Assembly (NCBI GenBank): GCA_044228695.1
Contig: JBGAUK010000002.1
Coordinates: 1 to 64,000 of the forward strand
Reading direction: 5' to 3'
DNA from: M0108 sp044228695
GTDB lineage: Bacteria > Pseudomonadota > Gammaproteobacteria > Chromatiales > Chromatiaceae
DNA: 64,000 bases
Made by a program: the position numbers and the translations under genes. This document shows positions 42,577-51,652 of this stretch, one piece after another. How positions within the stretch are numbered: position 1 is the first letter of the stretch; the number at the start of each line of letters is the position of its first letter. The notes beneath the pieces were generated by a model. The model saw only the letters and a list, made by a program, of their open reading frames with translations, did no database searches and had not been told where the DNA came from.

Positions 42577-44172
42577 TTATCTGGCCAGGACCGGGGCCGT
42601 GGTCCAGCTATGGTAGGGCGGGGGCGATGGCAATTCCCACTCCAGCCCTTCGGCACCCTCCCACACCCGATCCTTAGCCTGCTTTCCGCGGCGTATCGTG
42701 TCGATGATGATGTACAGCAGCAAGAGATGGCTGAGACCGAAGACGAAGGCCGCCAGGCTGGAAATGACATTGAATTCAGTAAACATGACATTGTAATCAA
42801 CGATACGCCGGGGCATTCCCGCCAGACCAATGAAATGCTGCGGGAAGAAGGTCGCGTTAAAGCTGATGACATTCGTCCAGAAGAAGATCTTGGCCAGACG
42901 CTCGTTGTACATATGGCCGGTCCACTTGGGCAGCCAGTAGAAGACGCCGGCGAACAACCCGAAAACGGCCCCCGGCAGCAGCACATAGTGGAAGTGGGCG
43001 ACGACAAACATGGAGTCGTGATATTGCATGTCCGCCGGGACCACCGCCAGCATAATGCCGGTCAGACCACCGAAGGAGAACATCAGCAGAATGGCCACGG
43101 CGAAGAGCATGGGCGTCTCGAAGGTCATGGAGCCCTTCCACATGGTAGCCATGTAGTTGAAGACCATGAGCCCAACCGGGATGGAGATGATGATGGTGCC
43201 AATCATGAAATAGCTCACCGCCCCCAGTGACATACCGATGGTGTACTGATGGTGAGCCCAGACCACCATGCCGATGACCATGATGGCGATCATGCCGCCC
43301 ACCAGGGAGTTGTAGCCAAACAAGGGCTTGCGGGAGAAGGTCGGGACTATGGCCGCCAGTATGCCGAAGGACGGCAGGATCAGGATATAGACCTCGGGAT
43401 GGCCGAAGAACCAGAAAAGGTGCTGAAACAGGACAGGATCGCCGCCGCCGGCGGCATTGAAGAAGCTGGTGCCGAAATGGCGGTCGAACAGCAGCATGGT
43501 GACGCCGCCAGCCAGCACCGGCACCACCAGGATGAGCAGGAAGGCGGTGACTAGCCAGGTCCAGACGAAGATCGGCATCTGCATCAGCTTCATGCCCGGA
43601 GCGCGCATGTTGAAGATGGTGACGATGATGTTGATGGAGGCCAGCACCGAGGAAATACCCAGGAGATGGATGGCGAAAATGAGGAAATCCATGGACATGC
43701 CGACCTGGATGGACAACGGCGGATAGAGGGTCCAACCGGTGTTGATCTGGGTCCCACCGCCGGGGAAGAAGGGCACGACGAAGGACAGAACCAACATGGT
43801 CCCAGCCGCTGGCAGTATCCAGAAGCTCAGGTTGTTCATGCGCGGCAAGGCCATGTCCGGAGCCCCGATCATGAGCGGGATCATCCAGTTGGCCATGCCC
43901 GCGGCGGCGGGCATCACGGCCCCGAAGATCATCAGCAGGGCATGGTTGGTAACCAGGTTGTTGTAAAGGTCCGGCTCCAGCAATTGCAGGCCCGGCATAA
44001 ATAACTCCATGCGGATGAGCATGGCGCTCGCCCCGCCCATGAAGAGCATGATCAAGGCGAAAATCAGATACATGGTCCCTATGTCTTTGTGATTCGTCGA
44101 GAACAGCCAGCGTCGCAGGCCATGAGGGGGGCCATGATGCTCGTGCTCGTGATCCAAAGTGATTGCGGTCAT
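42577..44172 (-). CDS. ctaD: Cytochrome c oxidase subunit I (aa3/caa3 type)
   Basis: 531 residues with 12 helices. All catalytic ligands are visible: NHALLMIFGAVMPA with the heme a His, WFFGHPEVYILILPSFG with His and the cross-linked Tyr, VWAHHQYTIG with the CuB His pair, and VVAHFHYVLLPGA with the heme a3 and heme a His. It starts with YDQ-like NHKDIGTMYLIFAL. The K-channel Lys region (SVGAVSYFMIGTIIISIPVG-type) is conserved. Second gene of ctaCD, 112 bp after ctaC. Confidence 0.98.
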   Translation of the reverse strand: MTAITLDHEHEHHGPPHGLRRWLFSTNHKDIGTMYLIFALIMLFMGGASAMLIRMELFMPGLQLLEPDLYNNLVTNHALLMIFGAVMPAAAGMANWMIPLMIGAPDMALPRMNNLSFWILPAAGTMLVLSFVVPFFPGGGTQINTGWTLYPPLSIQVGMSMDFLIFAIHLLGISSVLASINIIVTIFNMRAPGMKLMQMPIFVWTWLVTAFLLILVVPVLAGGVTMLLFDRHFGTSFFNAAGGGDPVLFQHLFWFFGHPEVYILILPSFGILAAIVPTFSRKPLFGYNSLVGGMIAIMVIGMVVWAHHQYTIGMSLGAVSYFMIGTIIISIPVGLMVFNYMATMWKGSMTFETPMLFAVAILLMFSFGGLTGIMLAVVPADMQYHDSMFVVAHFHYVLLPGAVFGLFAGVFYWLPKWTGHMYNERLAKIFFWTNVISFNATFFPQHFIGLAGMPRRIVDYNVMFTEFNVISSLAAFVFGLSHLLLLYIIIDTIRRGKQAKDRVWEGAEGLEWELPSPPPYHSWTTAPVLAR

Positions 44173-44284
44173 GGCGGTCTACCTCGTGGGAGAAAGAGTT
44201 CGTCCGCGCGCCGACGCACCCAGATGCGGGCGGCGCGGCGGTGCGTCCTGGATCGGATGGGGAAGGAGAAGGGCCTGCATGGGC

Positions 44285-45451
44285 CTACTTGACGGCCAGG
44301 GACCGGCCGGCATGCACGTCGCGAGGCTGCACCAGATCGCCGGTGTCATTGCCCCAGGCGTTGCGCTCATAGGTGATGATGGCGGCCAGTTCCAGGTCAT
44401 TCAGGGTATTCCAGGGCACCATGGCGGTACCTGTCTTACCGTTCAGTACGATATCCAGGTGGCCTGCGATGGGGCCGGTGGCGATCTTGCTGCCCGCCAG
44501 GGCTGGGAAGGCCGGAGCCAGCCCCTGGCCGTTGATTTGATGGCAAGCGCTGCATTTGCTGTTGTAAAGGTCCTGGCCCTTCGCCATCAGGTCGGCCTTG
44601 GTCCAGGTCTTGTCCACATTCGCCTCGGCGGCGGAGGCCAGCATGACTTGCTTTTGCTGGGCCATCCAATCGTCAAACTTTTCCTTGGACACGGACTCCA
44701 CGACGATCGGCATGCGCGAGTGCCAGGTTCCGCACAGTTCGGCGCACTGGCCGCGGAAGGTACCTTCGCGATTGAGATCAACCCAGGTCTCTGTGACATA
44801 GCCGGGGATGGCATCCTTTTTCACCGCCAACTCTGGCACCCAAAAGGCATGGTTGACGTCGGCGGAGGTGTGCAGGAAGCGGATCTTGGTGCCCACCGGC
44901 AGGACCAGGGGATTATCCACCGCACGTAGGTAGTCAGTACCGGCCTTGTCCTCCGGGAGGTAGCGGCTCTCAATGCGGACGTGCTTGGGCTGGCCTTCCA
45001 CCTCCACAAGATGATCCAGGTACTCGTACTCCCACCACCATTGGTGGCCTACGACCTTGACATCCATGAGGTCTTCGCCCTTGGGGATTTCCCAAACCTT
45101 TACCAGGGTCTTATGGGCGGAGTTGGCTATGGTCAGGTCCACGCCCAGCACCAGGACGGGGACTATCACCCAGGACCAGCGCCCAAACCATGACTCGTGG
45201 AAATGCTGATCAGCCGCATAGCCCCGACTTTTGCGGTGATAGACCAGGGAGTAGATGACGAATCCGAAGATGACGACCAGCAGGACCGCGGCAATGGTCG
45301 TGGTCATCATATGGATGTCATAGATCTCCTGGGCCACCCCTGCGGCGGGTTCGGGGAAGTTGAATCCCAACTCGGCCGCCGCGTGACCTGCCCAGCAGGA
45401 TAAGGATAGCGAGGCGGTGGTGGCCCCGATGCGCTTTACATTCACTGCCAA
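44285..45451 (-). CDS. ctaC: Cytochrome c oxidase subunit II with fused cytochrome c domain
   Basis: 388 residues. A signal peptide and two helices (MTTTIAAVLLVVIFGFVIYSLVYH; RWSWVIVPVLVLGVDLTIANS) precede the cupredoxin domain with CuA ligands in HTSADVNHAFWVPELAVKKDAIPG and RGQCAELCGTWHSRMPIVVE. A C-terminal class I cytochrome c domain (about residues 300-375) binds heme through CSACHQINGQG, with Met in GTAMVPWNTLND. The fusion marks a caa3-type oxidase. It heads the cluster and has a perfect FNR-type box about 250 bp upstream. Confidence 0.96.
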   Translation of the reverse strand: MAVNVKRIGATTASLSLSCWAGHAAAELGFNFPEPAAGVAQEIYDIHMMTTTIAAVLLVVIFGFVIYSLVYHRKSRGYAADQHFHESWFGRWSWVIVPVLVLGVDLTIANSAHKTLVKVWEIPKGEDLMDVKVVGHQWWWEYEYLDHLVEVEGQPKHVRIESRYLPEDKAGTDYLRAVDNPLVLPVGTKIRFLHTSADVNHAFWVPELAVKKDAIPGYVTETWVDLNREGTFRGQCAELCGTWHSRMPIVVESVSKEKFDDWMAQQKQVMLASAAEANVDKTWTKADLMAKGQDLYNSKCSACHQINGQGLAPAFPALAGSKIATGPIAGHLDIVLNGKTGTAMVPWNTLNDLELAAIITYERNAWGNDTGDLVQPRDVHAGRSLAVK

Positions 45452-45697
45452 ATCCCCTCTCGTCGTAATTGTCGTACTTGCGAGGCGAGGTCTGGTTCCA
45501 GAGCCTCGATTTCTCGGTGTTCATGATTGGCGCCTTAATGGCCCAACCACCTCCTTTTGCCCTGCTGCAAGACCAGGCTTTCCAGCCGATCATGCCGATC
45601 CCCGAACCAGGCTCCAGCAGCGGAATGGGACCTGGGGATCAGGGCGAAAATCGATTGTTACAAGAATGCGAGAAATCAATAGAAAGCGCAAACTTAT

Positions 45698-45711
45698 TTG
45701 ATTTTGATCAA
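45698..45711. promoter_or_regulatory. FNR/ANR-type operator upstream of ctaC
   Basis: TTGATTTTGATCAA matches the FNR/ANR consensus TTGAT-N4-ATCAA at all ten specified positions. It lies in the only long AT-rich patch of the 535-bp gap (45452-45986) between ctaC and the sulfur globule gene. On the minus strand TAACAA (45660-45655) could serve as a -10, putting the box near -56. Oxygen control of the caa3 operon is inferred. The rest of the gap holds no convincing gene; the plus-strand frame 45469-45894 looks spurious. Confidence 0.8.
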
Positions 45712-45859
45712 TATATCAGCATTTACTTGTATATTTCTATACACGCCCTCCATGCACTCGGCTGGTTTGGGTGTGGTCTGGCGCTATGCCAGATCGACTT
45801 TTCGGCAAGGATGAACAGGGTAGATGGCCCAGAACAAGGCCAAGGGGGGGCTAAAACGA

Positions 45860-45891
45860 CAAGGTCCGCGCCATCTGGCGCGGACCTTGTT
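45860..45891 (-). terminator. Strong hairpin, probable terminator of sulfur globule gene
   Basis: ACAAGGTCCGCGCC-ATCT-GGCGCGGACCTTGT forms a perfect 14-bp stem with a 4-base loop. It lies about 95 bp after the stop of the minus-strand sulfur globule gene and before the ctaC promoter region. The minus-strand 3' side continues CGTTTTAG, a short T-run, so it may terminate in that direction; the plus-strand side has TTTAG. Confidence 0.8.
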
Positions 45892-45986
45892 TAGAACACA
45901 TCCCGGCGGGACCGGGGCGGCTCGGCACCTCCCGGTGCCGATGGAGGCCGTTATCTCATTATTTGCTCAAACGGCCTTAGCCTGGC

Positions 45987-46343
45987 TTACTTGGAGGGAG
46001 CGGCGGGGGCAACCGGGGGCGCGGGCGGAGCATAAGGCGCGCCATAGGGGGCACCGTAAGGGGCATAACCGTAAGGGGCGCCATAACCATAGGGGGCGTA
46101 GCCATAGCCATAGTTATCATAGTAACGGTTGTAACCACGGCCATAACCACGGCCGCTGCCACCGCCGCTCATGTTCATGCTGAAGTCGCCGTAGCCACTG
46201 CCATCGCCAAACATGTCGTTCATCATATTGTTGTTGCCGTAGCCGGGACCACCGCCCCAAGGACCACCGCCCCAGTAGGCAGCGGCGGATGCGGAAACGC
46301 CCAGCAGGGCAGCGATAGCGGCAGCGGTAGCAAGTTTCTTCAT
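45987..46343 (-). CDS. sgpC: Sulfur globule protein (CV3-like)
   Basis: 118 residues. A cleavable signal peptide (MKKLATAAAIAALLGVSASAAA) leads to a highly biased mature protein: WGGGPWGGGPGYG, then NNNMMNDMFGDGSGYGDFSMNMSGGG, GRGYGRGYNRYYDNYGYGYAPYGYG and repeated APYGAPYG units, ending in a Pro/Ala tail. This Gly/Tyr/Asn composition and the GDFxMNM and RGYNRYYD motifs are those of Chromatiaceae sulfur globule envelope proteins, which coat periplasmic sulfur droplets made during sulfide or thiosulfate oxidation. Assignment to the CV3 type rather than CV1/CV2 is from remembered motifs. It has its own promoter and terminator. Confidence 0.85.
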   Translation of the reverse strand: MKKLATAAAIAALLGVSASAAAYWGGGPWGGGPGYGNNNMMNDMFGDGSGYGDFSMNMSGGGSGRGYGRGYNRYYDNYGYGYAPYGYGAPYGYAPYGAPYGAPYAPPAPPVAPAAPSK

Positions 46344-46412
46344 CTGTGTTCTCCGAAGTTGGATCTGGGTTGCTGCAAGGGAAGACGTCTTAGCACGCCG
46401 TCCTGGGGAAAT

Positions 46413-46441
46413 AATGTATTAGCATTCGCTAATACTGTCAA
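46413..46441 (-). promoter_or_regulatory. Sigma70 promoter with palindromic operator, sulfur globule gene
   Basis: On the minus strand TTGACA (46441-46436) and TACATT (46418-46413) are separated by exactly 17 bp. The spacer is almost entirely filled by a perfect 20-bp palindrome, GTATTAGCGAATGCTAATAC (46435-46416), which also enters the -10 hexamer. A repressor or a MerR-type spacer-binding activator would fit there. The gene starts 70 bp downstream after a GGAG ribosome site. Confidence 0.82.
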
Positions 46442-46451
46442 GCTTCTCATC

Positions 46452-47480
46452 TCAACTCGGGGGCAAAGCCCCCTCCCCGCCCGCTAAGGTATCACCGATG
46501 ACCGCCAGGGTCAGCCAGGCCTCGCCAACTTCCAGGCCCTTGATCTGGCGATCCGCGCGGGCGCAATGCCCCATGAGGGCCCGCAACCGGGCGGGAGGCA
46601 GGCGACGCAGGGCCGACTTCATGGGGCCTTGGCGATTTTGCCATACGCGTTCGGCGCTCAGAAAGGCCTCGAGCGCCCGAGGGCCGGAGCGCGCGGCGAA
46701 GGCGGCGCGGGTAAGGAGCCGGACCTCGCGGGCCAGAACCCAGAGCACCAGAGGCTCGGCGGTACCCTCGGCGGCGAGACCGTCGAGGATGCGGTGCATG
46801 CGAGCGCGATCCCCCGCTAGGGCGGCGTCGGGGACATCGAACAGATCATAGCGGGAGCTGTCGGAGATGGCGCGGCTGAGCTGTTCGGCGGTCAGGGGGC
46901 CCGCGCCGTGGATCAGGACCAGCTTATCGACCTCCTGGGCGGCGGCGAGCAGATTACCCTCCACCCGCTCGGCGAGCATGGCGGCGACCTCGGGATCGGG
47001 TCTCAGGCCGCGTTCGCGCAGGCGCTGCCCGATCCACTCCACCAGCCGTTGGCCTTCCAGGGGCTTGACCTGGAGCAGCACCCCGGCGCGCTCGACCTCC
47101 TGAATCCATTTGGCCTGGAGTTCCTGATACTCCAGATTGGGCGCCAGGATCAAGAGCCGGTTTTCGGGCCGGGGCTGGGCGCAATAGCGGCGCACCGCCT
47201 CGCCACCCTCGCGACCTATCTTGCCGGAGGCCAGCCGCAACTCGATGAGTTTGAGACTGGAAAAGAGGGACAGGGACTGGGCCGCCACCGTGAGCAGACT
47301 CCAGTCGAAATGGCCGTCCACCTCCAGGATCTCCCGTTCCGCGAAGCCCAGGGCGCGCGCCGCTTGGCGGACCAGGCTGGCGGCCTCGCCGAGCTGATAG
47401 GGCTCGTCGCCGCAGAGCATGACCACCGGCGGCAGCCCTTGCTTGAGGTGGGTGGCAAGCTGCGGAAACTGGATGCGCAT
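46452..47480 (-). CDS. holA: DNA polymerase III delta subunit
   Basis: 342 residues, normal length. HolA opens the beta sliding clamp in the clamp loader. The N-terminal AAA-like part has PPVVMLCGDEPYQLGEAASLVRQAA and, later, RLLILAPNLEYQELQAKWIQEVE; SSRYDLFDVPDAALAGDRARMHRILDGLAAEG is the typical collar-side segment. It follows lptE by 18 bp in the leuS-lptE-holA order conserved in gammaproteobacteria. Confidence 0.95.
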   Translation of the reverse strand: MRIQFPQLATHLKQGLPPVVMLCGDEPYQLGEAASLVRQAARALGFAEREILEVDGHFDWSLLTVAAQSLSLFSSLKLIELRLASGKIGREGGEAVRRYCAQPRPENRLLILAPNLEYQELQAKWIQEVERAGVLLQVKPLEGQRLVEWIGQRLRERGLRPDPEVAAMLAERVEGNLLAAAQEVDKLVLIHGAGPLTAEQLSRAISDSSRYDLFDVPDAALAGDRARMHRILDGLAAEGTAEPLVLWVLAREVRLLTRAAFAARSGPRALEAFLSAERVWQNRQGPMKSALRRLPPARLRALMGHCARADRQIKGLEVGEAWLTLAVIGDTLAGGEGALPPS

Positions 47481-47498
47481 GGGCCAGTCGGTCCGGGA

Positions 47499-48020
47499 CT
47501 AGCTCGCGGGCAGGGCGGCGCGCAGCATCGCCAAGATCTGGGTGGCCGCGTCCTGGGCCATCTCCGCATAGAGGATCTCCGCCTCCAGTTGCTTGCCCAG
47601 CACCTCCACGTCGGCATTCTCGAAGGTACGGGAAATCTCCAGGGCGCGGGGTTCGACCAGGACCTTGCCCGTGGCATCGCGGGCATCGAAACGCAGTTCC
47701 AGAAAGAGTTCGGTGGCGATAATCTTGCCATTGCGATCCAGGGCCCCGACCCGGGAGCGCCGGGACTCGGACAGGATGCGCACCAGGACCCGGGCGTCCT
47801 TGACCGAGGCGGCCTGTGGCACGGCCGAGAGCTGGAACCGCTCCCGCAGGATTCCCCCTACCAGGGAGTTGCCGGGGGTCTCGACGAAGACCGGGCTGAG
47901 ATTGGGCGGTATAGCCACCGCGCCCCGCAACTTGAAGCCACAGGCCGTCACCAGGGACAAGGCCATCAGCAGGGCCACCAGCAACCCCAGGCGCGAATCA
48001 ACTAGGCCCCTGACCATCAC
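47499..48020 (-). CDS. lptE: LPS-assembly lipoprotein LptE
   Basis: 173 residues. A lipoprotein signal ends LSLVTACGFKLRGA, with the lipobox Cys (about residue 27) directly followed by the GFKLRG motif typical of LptE. The mature part alternates strands and ends in a long helix ENADVEVLGKQLEAEILYAEMAQDAATQIL. With LptD it forms the outer-membrane translocon for lipopolysaccharide. Its start overlaps the leuS stop by 4 bp. Confidence 0.94.
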   Translation of the reverse strand: MMVRGLVDSRLGLLVALLMALSLVTACGFKLRGAVAIPPNLSPVFVETPGNSLVGGILRERFQLSAVPQAASVKDARVLVRILSESRRSRVGALDRNGKIIATELFLELRFDARDATGKVLVEPRALEISRTFENADVEVLGKQLEAEILYAEMAQDAATQILAMLRAALPAS

Positions 48021-50563
48021 TGAACCACCAGATTGACTAGCTTATTGGGGACTAGGATCACCTTTCGTACCTGGGCTTCGCCCAGGAAGCGGCGCACATT
48101 CTCGTTCTCCAGGGCGGCCCTCTCCACGGCCTGGCGATCGGCATCAGCGGGCACCAGGATCTTGCCGCGCACCTTGCCGTTGACCTGAATCACATATTCC
48201 AGGGTGTCCCGCCGCAGGGCCTCCTCGTCCACGACGGGCCAGGGCGCGCGCAGGATGTCGTCACCCAGGCCCAACTCGCGCCAGAGATGGTGACTCAGAT
48301 GGGGCGCGATGGGGGCTAGCAGCCGCAGGACGATGCCAAGCCCCTCGCGCATCACCGCCATGCCGACCGCGCCCCGGTCGAGTTTCTGGAGGCTGTTGAC
48401 CATGGTCATGCAGCCCGAGACCACGGTATTGAATTGATGACGTTCGTAATCAAAGAGGGCCTTCTTGAGGGCGGCATGGATCTCGTGGCGCACCTCCCCG
48501 GGCGCCAGGCCATCGCCCACCTCCCGGCCCTCGCGCTGCTCGTCCTGGGCCAGGGCCCAGACCCGCTTGAGGAAGCGGGAGGCCCCCTCCACCCCCTCGT
48601 CGTTCCATTCCAGGGACTGCTCCGGCGGGGAGGTGAACATGGTGTAGAGACGCACGGTATCGGCGCCATAGCGATCCGTGAGCACCTGGGGATCGACACC
48701 GTTGTTCTTGGATTTGGACATCTTCTCGATGCCCCCGAAGATCACGGGCTGGCCATCGGCCTGGAGCCGGCCCCTGACCAGACGGCCCCGCTCGTCCCGC
48801 TCCACCTCCACATCCGCGGGATTGAACCACTGCTTGCGACCCTCGCCATCCTCGCGATACCAGGTCTCGGCCACCACCATGCCCTGGGTGAGCAGCTTGG
48901 TGAAGGGCTCGTCGCAGTCCACCAGGCCCTCGTCCCGCATCAGCTTGTGGAAGAAACGGGCATAGAGGAGGTGCAGGACGGCATGCTCGATACCGCCGAC
49001 ATACTGATCGACCGGCAGCCAGTAGCGGGCGCGCTCGTCCAGCATGGCGGTATCGCAGTGGGGAGAACAGTAGCGGGCGTAATACCAGGAGGACTCGAAG
49101 AAGGTATCGAAGGTATCCGTCTCCCGGGTCTCGCCTCCGCCCAACTCGGAGAAGGCTGGCATCTTCTTGAGGGGTGAGCCCGAGCCATCGACGATGACGT
49201 CCTCCGGCAATCGCACCGGCAAGTGGGTCTCGGCGCGCACCTGGCCATCCGCCCCATGGATCACCGGCAGGGGGCAGCCCCAGTAGCGTTGCCGGGAGAC
49301 GCCCCAGTCGCGCAGGCGGAAGTTGACGCGACGACCGCCCCGGCCCCGCTCCTCCAGCCAGGCGGCGATGGCGGTGCAGGCCTGGGCAGAGTCGAGTCCA
49401 TCGAAGGGGCCCGAATCGCACAGCACCCCCTTCTCGGTGTAGGCCCCGGCCTCGATACCACAGGGCGAGCCATCAGCGGCGAAGATGACCTGCCGGCGGG
49501 GGATACCGTATTTCGCGGCGAACTCCCAGTCGCGCTGGTCATGGGCTGGGACGGCCATGACGGCCCCGGTGCCGTAGCCCATGAGGACAAAGTTGGCGGC
49601 GAAGATGGGCACGGGGGCCCCGGTGATAGGGTGCAGGGCATCCAGGCCGAGGGCATGGCCCTTCTTTTCCATGGTCTCGATCTCGGCCTCGGAGACGCCA
49701 CCTTGCCGGCATTCCTCGATGAAGGCCGCCAGACCGGGATCGGTCGCCGCCGCCCGCCGCGCCAGGGGGTGTTCGGCGGCGACGGCGACATAGGTCACGC
49801 CCATGAGGGTATCCGGACGGGTGGTATAGATGCCGAGTTTCTCATCCGAACCGGCGATTCCGAAGTCCATGTGGACGCCCTCGGAGCGGCCGATCCAGTT
49901 GCGCTGCATGGCCCGTACCTGGTCCGGCCAGCCGTCGAGGCCGTCGAGAGCGTCCAGCAGTTCCTGGGCATAGGCGGTGATGCGCACGAACCACTGCTCG
50001 ATCTCGCGCTTCTCCACCGGGGCGCCCGAGCGCCAGCCCTTGCCGTCGATGACCTGCTCGTTGGCCAGGACGGTCCGGTCCACCGGGTCCCAGTTCACCA
50101 TGGACTTGGCGCGATAGGCCAGGCCCTTGTCCATGAGGCGCCCGAACAGCCACTGTTCCCAGCGGTAGTAATCCGGGTCGCAGGTCGCCAGTTCCCGGTC
50201 CCAGTCATAGCCAAAGCCCAGGCTCTTGAGCTGGGCCTTCATGTAGGCGATGTTGGACTTGGTCCATTGGGAGGGCGGGATGCCGTGCTGGATGGCGGCG
50301 TTTTCCGCCGGCAGCCCAAAGGCGTCCCAGCCCATGGGCTGCAGGACGTTCTTGCCGAGCATACGCTGATAGCGGGCGATGACGTCGCCGATGGTGTAGT
50401 TGCGCACATGGCCCATGTGCAGCTTCCCGGAGGGATAGGGGAACATGGCCAGGCAATAGAACTTCTCGCGGCTGGGGTCTTCCACGGCCTTGAAGGATTG
50501 GGCTTGTTCCCAGTAGGTCTGGGCCGCCGCCTCGATGGCGCGCGGGTCGTATTCTTGTCGCAT
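48017..50563 (-). CDS. leuS: Leucyl-tRNA synthetase
   Basis: 848 residues, a full-length class I synthetase. HIGH-type motif: YPSGKLHMGHVRNYTIGD (about residues 43-60). The editing (CP1) domain spans roughly 220-420 with TRPDTLMGVTYVAVAAEHPLA. The KMSKS motif is seen in EKMSKSKNNGVDP (about 612). The anticodon-binding and C-terminal domains end VRKVILVPNKLVNLVVQ. It heads the leuS-lptE-holA group. Confidence 0.98.
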   Translation of the reverse strand: MRQEYDPRAIEAAAQTYWEQAQSFKAVEDPSREKFYCLAMFPYPSGKLHMGHVRNYTIGDVIARYQRMLGKNVLQPMGWDAFGLPAENAAIQHGIPPSQWTKSNIAYMKAQLKSLGFGYDWDRELATCDPDYYRWEQWLFGRLMDKGLAYRAKSMVNWDPVDRTVLANEQVIDGKGWRSGAPVEKREIEQWFVRITAYAQELLDALDGLDGWPDQVRAMQRNWIGRSEGVHMDFGIAGSDEKLGIYTTRPDTLMGVTYVAVAAEHPLARRAAATDPGLAAFIEECRQGGVSEAEIETMEKKGHALGLDALHPITGAPVPIFAANFVLMGYGTGAVMAVPAHDQRDWEFAAKYGIPRRQVIFAADGSPCGIEAGAYTEKGVLCDSGPFDGLDSAQACTAIAAWLEERGRGGRRVNFRLRDWGVSRQRYWGCPLPVIHGADGQVRAETHLPVRLPEDVIVDGSGSPLKKMPAFSELGGGETRETDTFDTFFESSWYYARYCSPHCDTAMLDERARYWLPVDQYVGGIEHAVLHLLYARFFHKLMRDEGLVDCDEPFTKLLTQGMVVAETWYREDGEGRKQWFNPADVEVERDERGRLVRGRLQADGQPVIFGGIEKMSKSKNNGVDPQVLTDRYGADTVRLYTMFTSPPEQSLEWNDEGVEGASRFLKRVWALAQDEQREGREVGDGLAPGEVRHEIHAALKKALFDYERHQFNTVVSGCMTMVNSLQKLDRGAVGMAVMREGLGIVLRLLAPIAPHLSHHLWRELGLGDDILRAPWPVVDEEALRRDTLEYVIQVNGKVRGKILVPADADRQAVERAALENENVRRFLGEAQVRKVILVPNKLVNLVVQ

Positions 50564-50593
50564 GGGTCGGCTTGGCTTAGGGGCGTGGGAAAA

Positions 50594-51652
50594 TCAGGAT
50601 GCCGCGCGGCGGCGGCGGACGGCCTCGGCGAGTTCTTCCAGCAGGGGTTGTGTGTCATCCCAGCCGATGCAAGCATCGGTAATGCTCTGACCATAGGTCA
50701 ATTCGGTATCGGGGTGCCAGTCCTGGCGGCCCCCGATCAGATGGCTCTCGATCATGGCGCCCATGATGCGGCGATCGCCCCGGGCGACCTGGCCGGCGAC
50801 GTCCCGGCCCACGTCCACCTGCTTTTGAGGCTTCTTGCGGCTGTTGGCGTGGCTGAAGTCGATCATGAGGCGCGGGCGCAGCCCGGCGTCTTCCATCTCG
50901 TCCGCCGCCATGTTGACGCTCTCGGTGTCGTAATTCGGCCGGGCACCCCCGCGCAGAATAACGTGGGTATCCGGGTTGCCGGCGGTGGCGAAGATGGCGG
51001 AGCGGCCTTCCTTGGTAACCGACAGGAAATGATGGGGATGAGCCGCCGCGTGCATGGCATCCAGGGCGATGCGCAGGCTGCCGCTGGTGGCGTTCTTGAA
51101 GCCCACGGGACAGGACAATCCCGACGACAGCTCGCGATGGCCCTGGCTCTCGGTGGTGCGGGCACCGATGGCCCCCCAACTGATGAGGTCGGCGATGTAC
51201 TGGGGGCTGATGAGGTCGAGGAACTCGGTCCCCGCCGGGACGCCCAGGCCATTGATGTCCACTAGGAGGGAGCGGGCCAGTTTGAGGCCCTCGTTGATCT
51301 CGAAACTACCATCCAGGTGGGGGTCGTTGATGAGACCCTTCCAGCCCACCGTGGTACGCGGCTTCTCGAAATAAACGCGCATGACAATCAGCAGCTCTTT
51401 ATTGAGGCGCTCACGGACCGGCAGGAGTCGCTCGGCGTAATCCCGGGCCGCGTTGACGTCATGCACCGAGCAGGGCCCCACCACCACCAGCAGGCGGTCG
51501 TCCTCGTCGTGGAGAATGTCGCGGATGGCGCGCCGGGTATGGTGGACGGTGGCCGAGATGGTGTCCGTCAGGGGGTAGAGCCGGATCAGATCCTCCGGCG
51601 AAATCAACTGCTTCATGGCGCGGATGCGTAGATCGTCGGTCTCGTAGCGCAT
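50594..51652 (-). CDS. 3-deoxy-7-phosphoheptulonate synthase (DAHP synthase)
   Basis: 352 residues, the size of the type I AroF/G/H enzymes. It joins PEP and erythrose 4-phosphate to begin aromatic synthesis. Conserved parts: VVVGPCSVHDVNAARDYAERL, MRVYFEKPRTTVGWKGLINDP, GARTTESQGHRELSSGLSCPVGFKNATSG and RLMIDFSHANSRKKP, with metal and PEP ligands in each. The N-terminal ISPEDLIRLYPLTD region is the regulatory arm; which amino acid inhibits it cannot be told, so no aroF/G/H letter is assigned. Confidence 0.95.
   Translation of the reverse strand: MRYETDDLRIRAMKQLISPEDLIRLYPLTDTISATVHHTRRAIRDILHDEDDRLLVVVGPCSVHDVNAARDYAERLLPVRERLNKELLIVMRVYFEKPRTTVGWKGLINDPHLDGSFEINEGLKLARSLLVDINGLGVPAGTEFLDLISPQYIADLISWGAIGARTTESQGHRELSSGLSCPVGFKNATSGSLRIALDAMHAAAHPHHFLSVTKEGRSAIFATAGNPDTHVILRGGARPNYDTESVNMAADEMEDAGLRPRLMIDFSHANSRKKPQKQVDVGRDVAGQVARGDRRIMGAMIESHLIGGRQDWHPDTELTYGQSITDACIGWDDTQPLLEELAEAVRRRRAAS

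Noticed and set aside
45469..45894. 141-codon plus-strand frame between ctaC and the sulfur globule gene
   Set aside because: Product is low in recognisable structure, the frame crosses the FNR-type box and the hairpin at 45860-45891, and it lacks a ribosome site.
46050..46130. Possible tandem DNA repeat or CRISPR-like array
   Set aside because: The periodic GGGGCxCCATA-type sequence is the coding repeat for APYG units in the sulfur globule protein, with no spacers.
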